A stretch of DNA of 21,386 nucleotides, from contig CAYMUR010000092.1 of NCBI GenBank assembly GCA_964393615.1, positions 1 to 21,386 of the forward strand, read 5' to 3'. Under the pieces are notes generated by a model. That model worked only from the letters and a program-made list of their open reading frames with translations, had not been told where the DNA came from and ran no database searches. Below, piece by piece: positions 14,575 to 21,386 of this stretch (positions are counted from its first letter, which is position 1; every line of letters starts with the position of its first letter). Position numbers and translations under genes: made by a program. The DNA comes from CAYMUR01 sp964393615. Its GTDB lineage: Bacteria; Planctomycetota; Planctomycetia; Pirellulales; Pirellulaceae.

Positions 14575-15969
14575 ATGACTGGCATCGCAGGACGATTTTG
14601 TTTGACGATCCTTCTTAATTTGACGGTCATTCTTTTATGTTGTGCCCTGCCATTGCGCGCCGCTAGCGAATCGATTTGGAAGGCGGGAATCGCAAAAGCG
14701 GTCATTACTCCGGAGCAACCACTTTGGATGGCCGGCTATTCTGGCCGAAAATCACCAGCCACGACTGCGTTACATGATTTGTGGATAAAAGTACTGGTAC
14801 TCGAAGACAGCCGGGGGCAGCGAGGGGTCTTGCTCACCAGCGATCTGGCTGGTCTATCACGTACCCTTTATCAGAATGTTCTAAAAAAAATTCACCAACG
14901 ATATGGACTCGATTCTTCCCAGGTGGTGCTCTGCACGTCGCACACGCATTGCGGACCGTTGCTGGTTGATTTTGAGGTGGAAGTTTACCCGCTCAACGAA
15001 GAACGTTTGGCAGACATTCAGCGCTACAGCGAGGCCCTGGAAGCCAGGATGGTGGCAACGGTCGGCAAAGCACTTTCTCGTGTGGTGCCGGTTCGGCTGA
15101 CCAGGGGCCAAGGTAGGGCACGGTTTGCCGTAAATCGTCGTAACAATGCTGAAAACCAGGTGCCACAACTGCTTGAAAGCGGGACAGTGTTGAATGGTCC
15201 TGTCGACCACAGTGTGCCAGTACTGGCGATCCGTTCTGCCACTTCGGACCAATTATTGGGAATTGTATTGACGTATGCTTGTCACAATACCACACTCAGC
15301 ATCAACCGCTGGTGTGGCGACTATGCTGGGTTTGCTCAAATCGCGTTGGAGCAGCGCCATCCCGACGCCGTGGCGATGTTCACTATGGGTTGTGGAGGGG
15401 ACCAGAATCCCCTGCCACGTCGAACCATTGAACTTTGTGAGAAATATGGTCACGAACTGGCGACTGCGGTGGACACGGTACTCAACAACAGGATGGAACC
15501 GGTCGAGCCGCAGCTGCGTACAGCGTTTCAAGAAATCCAGCTACGGTTTCACAAGTTAGACAGTCGCGAAAAGCTACAGCAGTACTCAGGAAACGAGCTG
15601 TTGGGACTCAAGCAAAAATTAGCGACGCGATATTTACAATTGTTGGACGCCGGTCAGTCAGGGATGATTAGCTATCCCTATCCCATGCACGTCTGGAGGC
15701 TTGGCGAGGAACAGTTGTGGATCTTGTTGGCCGGTGAAGCGGTTGTTGACTATGCACTGCGATTCAAACAGGAGGTCGGTCCAAGCGTGTGGGTGACAGC
15801 CTACGTGAATGACGTGATGGAATATGTCCCTTCGGCCAGGGTTCTCCGAGAAGGGAACTATGAAGGTACATTTTCTTACAATATTCCAGCGGATCGCTGG
15901 GCCGATGATGTCGAGGATCGGATTGTCGCTGGGGTTCACCAGTTGGTTGCGGAAGTGAATTCCGATTAG
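14575..15969 (+). CDS. Secreted neutral/alkaline non-lysosomal ceramidase-family hydrolase
   Basis: 464 residues matching the N-terminal catalytic part of the neutral ceramidase family, which hydrolyses N-acyl bonds of ceramide-like lipids using zinc; many bacterial members have unknown substrates. A signal peptide occupies residues 1-30 (LTILLNLTVILLCCALPLRAA). Then come ITPEQPLWMAGYSGR (44-58), a D-L-W-I-K-V-L-V-L strand, LCTSHTHCGP with probable zinc ligands around H123/H125, FAVNRR, YACHNTTL, DYAGFAQ, MGCGGDQNPLPR, and the C-terminal NDVMEYVPSARVLREGNYEG, which corresponds to the late Glu/Tyr region of the active site. It lacks the long C-terminal domain of full ceramidases, as many planctomycete homologues appear to. 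ATG 14575 is chosen for GGGAGG 9 bases upstream and for the position of the signal peptide; ATG 14467 and 14500 are alternatives. Confidence 0.9.
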   Translation: MTGIAGRFCLTILLNLTVILLCCALPLRAASESIWKAGIAKAVITPEQPLWMAGYSGRKSPATTALHDLWIKVLVLEDSRGQRGVLLTSDLAGLSRTLYQNVLKKIHQRYGLDSSQVVLCTSHTHCGPLLVDFEVEVYPLNEERLADIQRYSEALEARMVATVGKALSRVVPVRLTRGQGRARFAVNRRNNAENQVPQLLESGTVLNGPVDHSVPVLAIRSATSDQLLGIVLTYACHNTTLSINRWCGDYAGFAQIALEQRHPDAVAMFTMGCGGDQNPLPRRTIELCEKYGHELATAVDTVLNNRMEPVEPQLRTAFQEIQLRFHKLDSREKLQQYSGNELLGLKQKLATRYLQLLDAGQSGMISYPYPMHVWRLGEEQLWILLAGEAVVDYALRFKQEVGPSVWVTAYVNDVMEYVPSARVLREGNYEGTFSYNIPADRWADDVEDRIVAGVHQLVAEVNSD

Positions 15970-16280
15970 AGTTGTTTTGCTAAATCCGTAAGATGATTAG
16001 TCCAGGTGGTGTCTGGCATGCGATGTTTCTTGCGTGGCGGCTTCCTTGGATCCTGGTCAGAAGTTCCATCTTGCAAGTGGCATTTCGATCGCTGGTTGTT
16101 ACAGGGGCATTTTTGTGCTGTCGCTGTGGTTTCAGAGTGCAGGCTTGGAACGATCGAGATGAATTTATAAAATGGCAGCAATCCAAAATGTATTTGCATG
16201 GTGATGAGTGGCGAGGACGGACAAGCTGAGAGTTTGTTGACGTCCTTCGACCCGAAAATATTTTGGCAGGAGACGAATGG
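15970..16280. other. Spacer between ceramidase-like and C92-like genes
   Basis: 311 bases. A 78-codon plus-strand frame at 15993-16229 has an ATG but no Shine-Dalgarno, no homology I can see and an odd composition, so I do not call it. No terminator stem is evident. Whether the two flanking plus-strand genes share a transcript cannot be decided. Confidence 0.45.
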
Positions 16281-17630
16281 ATGTCGACAGACCGAATTGA
16301 ATCAGATGCACATACGGTGACCAGTCTGGCGAACCATTTTGGTCGCCTCAAAGAGGCCACCATTTTGTTGAGTTCGAAAGGAGCGGCGGCCCAACGAGGG
16401 TACTTTCAGCCGTCGGAAGAAGACGAACTACGTCACTTACTCGTGTCGTACTGGCAATCGAGAAACGCACTATTGGACCTTGTTCTGACGTTGCACGAAT
16501 CTCCGGATTTGGAGCTGGCCGAATTCCTAGTAGGATTTGCTGGCGCCCTGGTTTTAGTCGACGGAGCAAGATTTCTACGCGAACAGTTTGATAGTAATAC
16601 GATCGTCCAGTCCAAGTTGAATGAGCCTGACATTCAGTTTGGTATTCCAGCGGGAACCTATGCAACGGTGCAACGTTCGTTGACCAGTCCAGCGAATGTG
16701 TGGCGGCTTTATCAAGCAGCGATGTGTTTTGAACATCATGAGGGAGCCATCAGAAAATTGGCCGCCACCCGTTCGACTCTGAAACCGGTTCTGGATGTGG
16801 TGGATGGTTTGAGGCATCGCCTGGAACTTGGCTGGGATCAGTACATCTCCGAGCGGGTCAGAGTGCGTACACGTCAGTTGATGAACCATGTGAGTCAGAA
16901 GATGCTCCGCAAAACGCTGTTTCGTCTGCAAAAAATTCTTTCGGAAACAGCAAGCACGATTTCGCTCAAGCCGTCACACCAGCCTGGTTTGCCTCCACAG
17001 ATATCAGAAGAGCTTGGTGATATCATTTTACCTGGCGACATATTGGTTACCCGCAAGGAGTATGCTTTGACCAATTACTTTTTGCCCGGTCACTGGCCGC
17101 ATGCTGCGTTGTACCTGGGGAAAGTGGAGGAATTGGAGTCGAGTCATTTTCAGGACGCGGCGCCAATGCAACCTCGTTGGGAACGATTTAAAACCTTAGA
17201 CCTGTCGGTACAGGGTCGGGTCCTGGAAGCTTTGAAGGATGGAGTTTGGCTGAGGTCAGTGCTTTCACCCTTTGCGTCTGATTCACTGGTGGTGATGCGA
17301 CCCACGTTAGAGCCGTCAGCGGTGCTGCAAGCATTGGGCAGTGCAGTGGTTCACGACGGCAAGCCCTACGATTTCGATTTCGATTTTACCCAATCGGAAA
17401 GATTGGTTTGTACGGAAGTTGTTTATCGTACATACGATGGAGTCGGAGGGATTGAATTCACACTGAACCGTCGTGCCGGGCGGATGACCCTTTCTGCCAC
17501 GGACTTGTTGCGCATGCCCTTATCAGGTGATGATTTTAAACTTGTTACAGCATATATACCGGAAGTCCGTGATCGGCTGATCACGCATAAGGTCGATGCG
17601 GCCGTCAGCCAAATGCTCAACGATGACTAA
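16281..17630 (+). CDS. Protein with helical N-terminal part and C-terminal YiiX-type (C92) papain-like domain
   Basis: 449 residues. The C-terminal third looks like the YiiX/YebB (peptidase C92, permuted NlpC/P60) fold: LGDIILPGDILVTR (about 245-258), GHWPHAALYLG with the candidate catalytic H274, a central V-x-E/x strand region, and LVCTEVVYRTYDG with the candidate nucleophile C377. Known members of this group are cysteine hydrolases acting on peptides, lipids or thioesters; the substrate here is unknown. The first 240 residues are mainly helical, with a hydrophobic stretch at about 80-100 (AEFLVGFAGALVLVDGARFL) and an Arg-rich helix at 190-215; I do not recognise this part. There is no signal peptide, so it is probably cytoplasmic or membrane-associated. 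ATG 16281 follows AGGAGA (16268-16273) at 7 bases; the TTG at 16263 is less likely. It lies downstream of the ceramidase-like gene. Confidence 0.82.
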   Translation: MSTDRIESDAHTVTSLANHFGRLKEATILLSSKGAAAQRGYFQPSEEDELRHLLVSYWQSRNALLDLVLTLHESPDLELAEFLVGFAGALVLVDGARFLREQFDSNTIVQSKLNEPDIQFGIPAGTYATVQRSLTSPANVWRLYQAAMCFEHHEGAIRKLAATRSTLKPVLDVVDGLRHRLELGWDQYISERVRVRTRQLMNHVSQKMLRKTLFRLQKILSETASTISLKPSHQPGLPPQISEELGDIILPGDILVTRKEYALTNYFLPGHWPHAALYLGKVEELESSHFQDAAPMQPRWERFKTLDLSVQGRVLEALKDGVWLRSVLSPFASDSLVVMRPTLEPSAVLQALGSAVVHDGKPYDFDFDFTQSERLVCTEVVYRTYDGVGGIEFTLNRRAGRMTLSATDLLRMPLSGDDFKLVTAYIPEVRDRLITHKVDAAVSQMLNDD

Positions 17631-18023
17631 CCAATGTGGTGTATTTTGGCAGCAGGTGATTGGGGCGCGCTGCACTGTTTTGTGGTGGACTTCTTGGAGG
17701 CAGACTTCGTAAGGCCCACGAGTGTCAAGGCGAACATCGCGCTGGGAAATCAAGCGGTGATTCGAGGCGCTACGACACAGACTTCTTGGAGAAGGTCTTT
17801 TAGTTTTAACCGGTGGCTTGGTTTTCGAGTGCCAGACCGTCACCAGGCTGGTATGCGGCAGCAGGGCAAAGGTTTTCACCGATTTTCACGGGCTCATTTT
17901 CACTGGCTCGAGGGTATCCTGAGCCAATCAAAGCCAGAACCAGTCACGACAAGAAATACGACCGCCCGGTTCACTGACGTTCATCAGGCGGTCGTTCATT
18001 GGATGTGACTGCGAGTAATGACC
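17631..18023. other. Spacer between convergent C92-like and cold-shock genes
   Basis: 393 bases without a gene. It holds a 12-base direct repeat, GACTTCTTGGAG, at 17688-17699 and 17780-17791, a run of three TTTTCAC words near 17874-17901, and the inverted repeat at 17958-17995 listed separately. A 124-codon frame through it on the plus strand has no ribosome site or motif. Confidence 0.5.
17958..17995 (-). terminator. Inverted repeat downstream of the cold-shock gene, probable terminator
   Basis: ACGACCGCC (17958-17966) and GGCGGTCGT (17987-17995) form a perfect 9-base GC-rich stem around a 20-base loop, 29 bases after the cold-shock stop codon. In the minus-strand transcript it is followed by ATTTCTTGT, a weak U-rich tail. 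It could also stop transcription arriving from the plus-strand C92-like gene. Confidence 0.5.
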
Positions 18024-18221
18024 TTATGCCACGACTCGAACATTTTCAGCGCGTGGTCCCTTGGGGCCTTCCCCCTCCGTGTATTCTACCGTCTGTCCTT
18101 CGCGAAGGCTTTCGAAACTCCCATCCGTGACCGATGAATGGTGGAAAAAGATATCCCCGCCTTCACCTTCAATAAATCCGAAACCCTTGTCAGTCAGCTT
18201 TTTAATCGTACCTTGCGACAC
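18024..18221 (-). CDS. Cold-shock domain protein (CspA family)
   Basis: 65 residues, one complete cold-shock domain binding single-stranded RNA or DNA, acting as an RNA chaperone in the cytoplasm. RNP1 is present as KGFGFIEG (12-19) and RNP2 as DIFFHHSSV (23-31), followed by LREGQTVEYTEGEGPKGPRAENV, the usual strands 4 and 5. The N-terminus reads GTIKKLTDKGFGFI in place of the KWFN of E. coli CspA, a form common outside proteobacteria. The start is GTG at 18221; AGGAG (18235-18231) lies 9 bases upstream. No gene shares its direction nearby, and a 200-base non-coding leader region lies upstream, which would suit cold-responsive leader control, but no cold box is recognisable. Confidence 0.96.
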   Translation of the reverse strand: MSQGTIKKLTDKGFGFIEGEGGDIFFHHSSVTDGSFESLREGQTVEYTEGEGPKGPRAENVRVVA

Positions 18222-19090
18222 TTCGCAACTCTCCTACCTAGCACGCAAACTTGATAATACGTGACCGACGCGCCGTGCGATCCACATCGGTCAACTTAAC
18301 CTGAAAGCCTTCGTTAGAAATAGCTTCCACATGTGTAGAGGAAATTCCTAAAAACCAGACTAGTTGTACCTCCTATACTCTATTCGGAGGGTAAACTAAC
18401 ACGAAATTCTTCTCGTCGTCAATCGGGGGTCAGGCTCTTTTCCCTTTTTTTTTCTTTGCAAACGAGCGCAAGGAAAAAAATAAATAAAATACAAGGGAAA
18501 AACAACTAAAATCCATTGCCTCTTTGTTTTGTGTTGTCTCTTGGTTTCGGACGGTGGAATCTAAAATAATGTTGCCAAAGGGCAGGCAGTATCGACGCAT
18601 TGCCTTGCTGGAGCCGGGAAATCTGAAAGATAGGCCTCTCTGGGCCGGTAGTTGGTCAGGATCGGGTGCAGCGGGTAGCCGCTGGTAACAACGTGACGAC
18701 CCTGGGATTGGAGCTTTTCGGTAACGCGTCTTTGGCACCCCATGGCCATGGACGGGAAACTCGCTGGCGCAAGCTCGTTGCCACACGCGTTGCCTGTGGG
18801 TGGAGCTGCGCTTGGGGGGCATTCTTGGTGACCAGGCCGACTTCGGATTCTTATGAGGACCCTTTTTACTAGGACAAACGTCGAGTGTTTGCGACAACTT
18901 TTCGATACGGACTGTTCGCTGTATTGTTGACGTTTGGGAGGACTGCAGTATCCTGAAATCCTCTTCACGCAATCCGCAAGTCCTGGGAACGGACAAAGTG
19001 ATCGGTCGACGGGACGGTCGCTGACTGTGAGCGGACCCTGCTATCACGGATCGAAAAGTTGTTCCTCAAACAAAGAAAAGAACGAGTGCG
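18222..19090. other. Long non-coding spacer between the cold-shock and CE7 esterase genes
   Basis: 869 bases. Frames stay open for up to 205 codons on the minus strand because stops are rare in this GC-rich stretch, but the products are Arg/Pro/Ser-rich, overlap each other in several frames, and have no motif. CCTCC/GGAGG form a small stem at about 18369-18390. A REP-like element with a T-rich hairpin (18424-18498) is listed separately. The part at 18540-18960 could be a dispersed non-coding repeat or structured RNA. Confidence 0.5.
18424..18498. repeat. REP-like element with T-rich hairpin
   Basis: It starts with GGGGGTCAGGCTCTTTTCCC, then TTTTTCTTTGC (18449-18459) pairs with GCAAGGAAAAA (18468-18478) around the loop AAACGAGC, with a single G-U. 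An outer TTTTCCCTT/AAGGGAAAA pair (about 18439-18447 and 18493-18501) encloses it. GGGGTCAG-type words followed by hairpins resemble REP sequences tied to IS200-like (RAYT) transposases; no transposase lies in the window. Copy number cannot be judged here. Confidence 0.45.
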
Positions 19091-20053
19091 ATGCCTTTGA
19101 ACTTTGATATGCCACTCGAAGAATTGTACCAGTACCAGGGACGTAACCCCCAGCCGGCGGATTTTGAACAGTTTTGGGACAACAGCCTGGCGGATCTCAA
19201 TCACATCGATCCCCAGGTCGAATTGATTCCTGCCGATTTTCAGGTTGCCTATGCCAAATGTGACCACATGTATTTTACCGGTACGGACGGTGCACGCGTT
19301 CACGCCAAATTGTTGCAGCCGAACAACGTAGAGGGCACCCATCCGGCTGTCTTGATGTTTCACGGCTATGCGGGCAATTCGGGCGATTGGTCAGACAAGC
19401 TACCTTATGTGGCTGCCGGTTACACGGTCGCAGCGATGGATTGTCGCGGTCAGGGAGGACGTTCCGAAGACACGGGGGGTGTGGGGGGCTGGACCTTGCG
19501 GGGGCACATTGTACGTGGGCTCGACGACCCACCGCAGAACCTGCTCTTGCGACATCTCTTTTTGGACGCAGCCCTCATGGCTCGAATTGTAATGGACATG
19601 CCAGAGGTCGACGCGTCCCGAGTGGGAGCGACCGGTGGTAGTCAGGGAGGCGGGTTGACCTTGGCTTGTGCCTCCCTGGAACCCAGGATCAAGCTGGCGG
19701 CACCAGTCTTTCCGTTTTTGTGCGATTATCAGCGCGTCTGGGAGATGGACCTGGCCCAGAACGCTTATGCCGAATTGCAGGAATGGTTTCGCCGTTTTGA
19801 TCCCCTGCACGAACGACAAGATCAAGTGTTTACCCAATTGGGATACGTCGACGTTCAGCATCTCGTACCGCGCATCCAGGCCGAGGTATTGATGGCAGTA
19901 GGATTGATGGATCAGGTTTGTCCTCCCTCCACCCAGTTTGCAGCCTATAATAAGATCACGGCGACCAAGAACCTACGCCTTTATCCCGATTATGGTCACG
20001 AAAATTTGCCGGCGAATCCCGATGCGGTGTACCAGTTTTTCAATCGGTTGTAG
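19091..20053 (+). CDS. CE7-family acetyl esterase (acetylxylan esterase / cephalosporin-C deacetylase type)
   Basis: 320 residues, the normal length of carbohydrate esterase family 7, alpha/beta hydrolases that remove acetyl groups from xylo-oligosaccharides and related small esters; the family is usually a cytoplasmic hexamer. All three family signatures are visible: RGQ (119-121), GGSQGGG with nucleophile S184 and HE (H303-E304); D274 in GLMDQVCPPST is the third catalytic residue. The N-terminal DFEQFWD motif (24-30) is also typical. There is no signal peptide, so it acts inside the cell on imported oligosaccharides. ATG 19091 is the natural start, although its Shine-Dalgarno is weak. It stands alone, with long spacers on both sides. 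The deacetylating role fits with the sulfatase at the other end of the window, but they are not linked in an operon. Confidence 0.95.
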   Translation: MPLNFDMPLEELYQYQGRNPQPADFEQFWDNSLADLNHIDPQVELIPADFQVAYAKCDHMYFTGTDGARVHAKLLQPNNVEGTHPAVLMFHGYAGNSGDWSDKLPYVAAGYTVAAMDCRGQGGRSEDTGGVGGWTLRGHIVRGLDDPPQNLLLRHLFLDAALMARIVMDMPEVDASRVGATGGSQGGGLTLACASLEPRIKLAAPVFPFLCDYQRVWEMDLAQNAYAELQEWFRRFDPLHERQDQVFTQLGYVDVQHLVPRIQAEVLMAVGLMDQVCPPSTQFAAYNKITATKNLRLYPDYGHENLPANPDAVYQFFNRL

Positions 20054-20147
20054 CAGCGAGTTAGAGGATGGTTACTGCATCGACAGGCGGACGAATCGCT
20101 GCGAGGTCCAGTGGTTCCCAGGTTCTTTCGGAATAGGCTTGCACTGT

Positions 20148-20173
20148 GGGGACAAAGCGGCTCGCTGTGCCCC
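20148..20173. other. Stable hairpin after the CE7 esterase gene
   Basis: GGGG (20148-20151), a bulged A, CA, one A-G mismatch and AGCG (20156-20159) pair with CGCT (20163-20166), TG and CCCC (20170-20173) around a GCT loop. It lies 94 bases after the esterase stop. There is no following T tract, so it is either a factor-dependent transcript end or an mRNA 3' stabiliser. Confidence 0.35.
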
Positions 20174-20210
20174 TGTATGGCACTCCACTTAATGAAAACT
20201 ACCAAAAAAC

Positions 20211-20574
20211 GTTTAATCTATTAAATCGGCCGTATTATGACGTTTAATGCGCCAGTAAATAACCTTGTTAATTTAGGGCAAAGCCATTGACTGGCCTTAA
20301 AACGTGCCACATACTCGGGTGTTAGATAGGTTGTTGCAGGGTTGATTAGAGTGAGAAAAGCTTTCTTTAGACTCTTCCCCCGTTTTGCTGACCGGCTGTC
20401 GCCGTGGCAAGCGAAGCAAAAATTCCATGGAGGGGGGTGGAAGTGTGGCCAGGCCGGAGGAAATCTTAAAGCGTCTCACAATATTCAAATATTCACCGGG
20501 CTCAGCAAGCCTTCTTTAAACCGACTGTTTGGTAATCTTTGTCCTGTTTAAATGTTTAAATGTTTAATGCGCCA
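20211..20574. repeat. Cluster of GTTTAA(T/A) motifs, including a 13-base direct repeat
   Basis: GTTTAATGCGCCA occurs at 20242-20254 and 20562-20574. GTTTAAAT is tandemly repeated at 20546-20553 and 20554-20561, directly before the second copy. GTTTAAT starts at 20211 within the palindrome TTTAAT-CT-ATTAAA (20212-20225), and a reverse-oriented GTTTAAA lies at 20515-20521. All are upstream of the giant gene at 20659, so they may be sites of one regulator. Confidence 0.6.
20287..20315 (+). promoter_or_regulatory. Sigma-70-like promoter candidate for the second giant gene
   Basis: TTGACT (20287-20292) and CATACT (20310-20315) are separated by 17 bases, a good match to the housekeeping promoter consensus. 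It would give a leader of about 335 bases before ATG 20659, containing part of the GTTTAA cluster. Planctomycete promoters are poorly described, so confidence is limited. Confidence 0.35.
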
Positions 20575-20658
20575 TCGATGTAGATTATAGATTGGTGGCA
20601 GAGAATTTTATCGAATGAAATCATCTGTTAAATGGTTAGTTTGTAGGGGAGAGGATAG

Positions 20659-21386
20659 ATGTTGACACCTAGCAGGGGGTTGTTTCAGTCAAAGAATCTT
20701 AAGACCAGGCACGAACTACGTCGTCTGCGGTCGACGAAGTTTGAAACTTTAGAGGCCAAGCAGCTTTTAGCGGCCGATTGTATTGAATTCGAAGACCTGT
20801 TACTGGGGTGGTCGACCACGGATCTGGACCCAGCGTTCACGACCGTTTCTCCATCGGGAGCGTTGACAGCAAAAGTCATTGCCAAGCCGTTCCAATGGTA
20901 TCCTATGGGATCGCCGGCCCCAGGTTCCGGACGTGCCAAAGTTGACAACAACGGCATGGCTGACGGTGGCACGGATCAGGATATGCGTTTGGACAATATT
21001 GTACTGGAATTCGACTTCAACAGCGGTACGACAGTGCCTGGGTTGACAGTTAATTTTGGTTCCTATGGTGGCAATATCAACATGGGCTGGAACGGATTTT
21101 TCCAGAATGTCCCGGTTCCCTCTGCGATTACATCCGGTGCTGGTGTGACGGCGACTGTTGTCAACACGGGGGGATATTTGTGGGAGATGGAACTGAATGG
21201 AAATATTAGCCCTGGTACGTTTCAGGTGGGTGGACAGGAACTTTGGATTGACCAGATTTGCGTTTACCGGGGCCAGGTGAACGAGGAATTGGATTACGGC
21301 GACGCGCTCGATCCCACCTATCCGGTTTTACTGGCGAACAACGGTGGCCGGCACACGATAAAATCTGGATACCATCTGGGAGCGGC
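20659..21386 (+). CDS. Second LEPR-XLL giant secreted protein, N-terminal part, cut by window edge
   Basis: 242 codons are open to the right edge. The basic N-terminus (KNLKTRHELRRLRSTK) is followed by FETLEAKQLLAAD (28-40), a LEPR-XLL-like motif like that of the giant protein at 2788-11070. Such motifs mark very long planctomycete exported proteins; no classical signal peptide is visible. Residues 41-205 form a beta-rich, Gly/Asn-rich domain (LDNIVLEFDFNSG, VNFGSYGGNINMGWNGFFQ, LNGNISPGTFQVGGQELWIDQI) that I do not recognise. At 211-242, DYGDALDPTYPVLLANNGGRH begins a DYGDA/GEVED-type module, common in long planctomycete and Bacteroidetes surface proteins, where it is often repeated. ATG 20659 follows a GGGGAGAGGA stretch. 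The remaining length and function lie outside the window. Confidence 0.9.
   Translation, partial: MLTPSRGLFQSKNLKTRHELRRLRSTKFETLEAKQLLAADCIEFEDLLLGWSTTDLDPAFTTVSPSGALTAKVIAKPFQWYPMGSPAPGSGRAKVDNNGMADGGTDQDMRLDNIVLEFDFNSGTTVPGLTVNFGSYGGNINMGWNGFFQNVPVPSAITSGAGVTATVVNTGGYLWEMELNGNISPGTFQVGGQELWIDQICVYRGQVNEELDYGDALDPTYPVLLANNGGRHTIKSGYHLGA

Larger units (their letters stand above)
20054..20658. other. AT-rich regulatory spacer before the second giant gene
   Basis: 605 bases without a plausible gene. Present are a bulged hairpin at 20148-20173 (GGGG-A-CA...TG-CCCC with inner AGCG/CGCT), a cluster of GTTTAA words between 20211 and 20569, and a promoter-like pair at 20287-20315; these are listed separately. 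A GCAGCGA/TCGCTGC inverted repeat (20053-20059, 20096-20102) has a 36-base loop and no T tract. Confidence 0.5.

Noticed and set aside
15993..16229. 78-codon plus-strand frame between ceramidase-like and C92-like genes
   Set aside because: No Shine-Dalgarno and no homology; several rare-looking Trp/Cys clusters make a real protein unlikely.
18430..19047. 205-codon minus-strand frame upstream of the CE7 gene
   Set aside because: Arg/Pro/Ser-rich, overlapped by another long frame in the same direction, ends in the T-rich hairpin translated as Phe and Lys runs; typical of non-coding GC-rich DNA.

Overview
The window looks like a piece of a planctomycete chromosome, probably of the Pirellulaceae type. 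The reasons are a sulfatase, two very large secreted proteins that start with a LEPR-XLL-like N-terminal motif instead of a classical signal peptide, a GEVED-type DYGDA segment, and a giant protein joining lamin-tail, LamG, CotH, P-domain and dockerin-like modules. Base composition is moderate and genes are loosely packed, with long spacers. I see no rRNA, tRNA, CRISPR array or intact insertion sequence.

Left part (1-2564): the N-terminal 246 codons of a secreted sulfatase run off the left edge on the minus strand. A 684-base spacer follows, then a plus-strand gene for a secreted thioredoxin-like protein (1425-2564). That gene contains one in-frame TGA (codon 86) at the place where the redox cysteine pair of thioredoxin folds normally sits, and a small G-loop hairpin follows it at a distance compatible with a bacterial SECIS element. 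It is either a selenoprotein candidate or a freshly broken gene.

Centre (2788-11070): one minus-strand gene of 2760 codons fills about 40 percent of the window. It encodes a modular surface or extracellular protein with a tandem 417-residue LamG-containing duplication and a CotH-kinase-like core.

Right-centre (11583-14078): two minus-strand metabolic genes, a PLP-dependent threonine/serine dehydratase-family enzyme and a 3-hydroxyacyl-CoA dehydrogenase-family enzyme. A perfect 14-base tandem repeat contains the dehydratase stop codon. From a divergent intergenic region, two plus-strand genes follow: a secreted neutral-ceramidase-family hydrolase and a protein with a C-terminal YiiX-type (C92) permuted papain-like domain.

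Right part (18024-21386): a small cold-shock protein (minus, GTG start), an 870-base spacer with a REP-like/T-rich hairpin element, a CE7 acetyl esterase (plus), a 605-base AT-rich spacer with a cluster of GTTTAA motifs, and the start of a second LEPR-XLL giant protein that runs off the right edge.

Taken together (inference), the window is rich in secreted functions for attacking and perhaps binding polymers or lipids: sulfate removal, acetyl removal, ceramide-type amide hydrolysis, and large adhesive or calcium-binding proteins. Two cytoplasmic catabolic enzymes lie between them. The genes are mostly single transcription units, not one operon.
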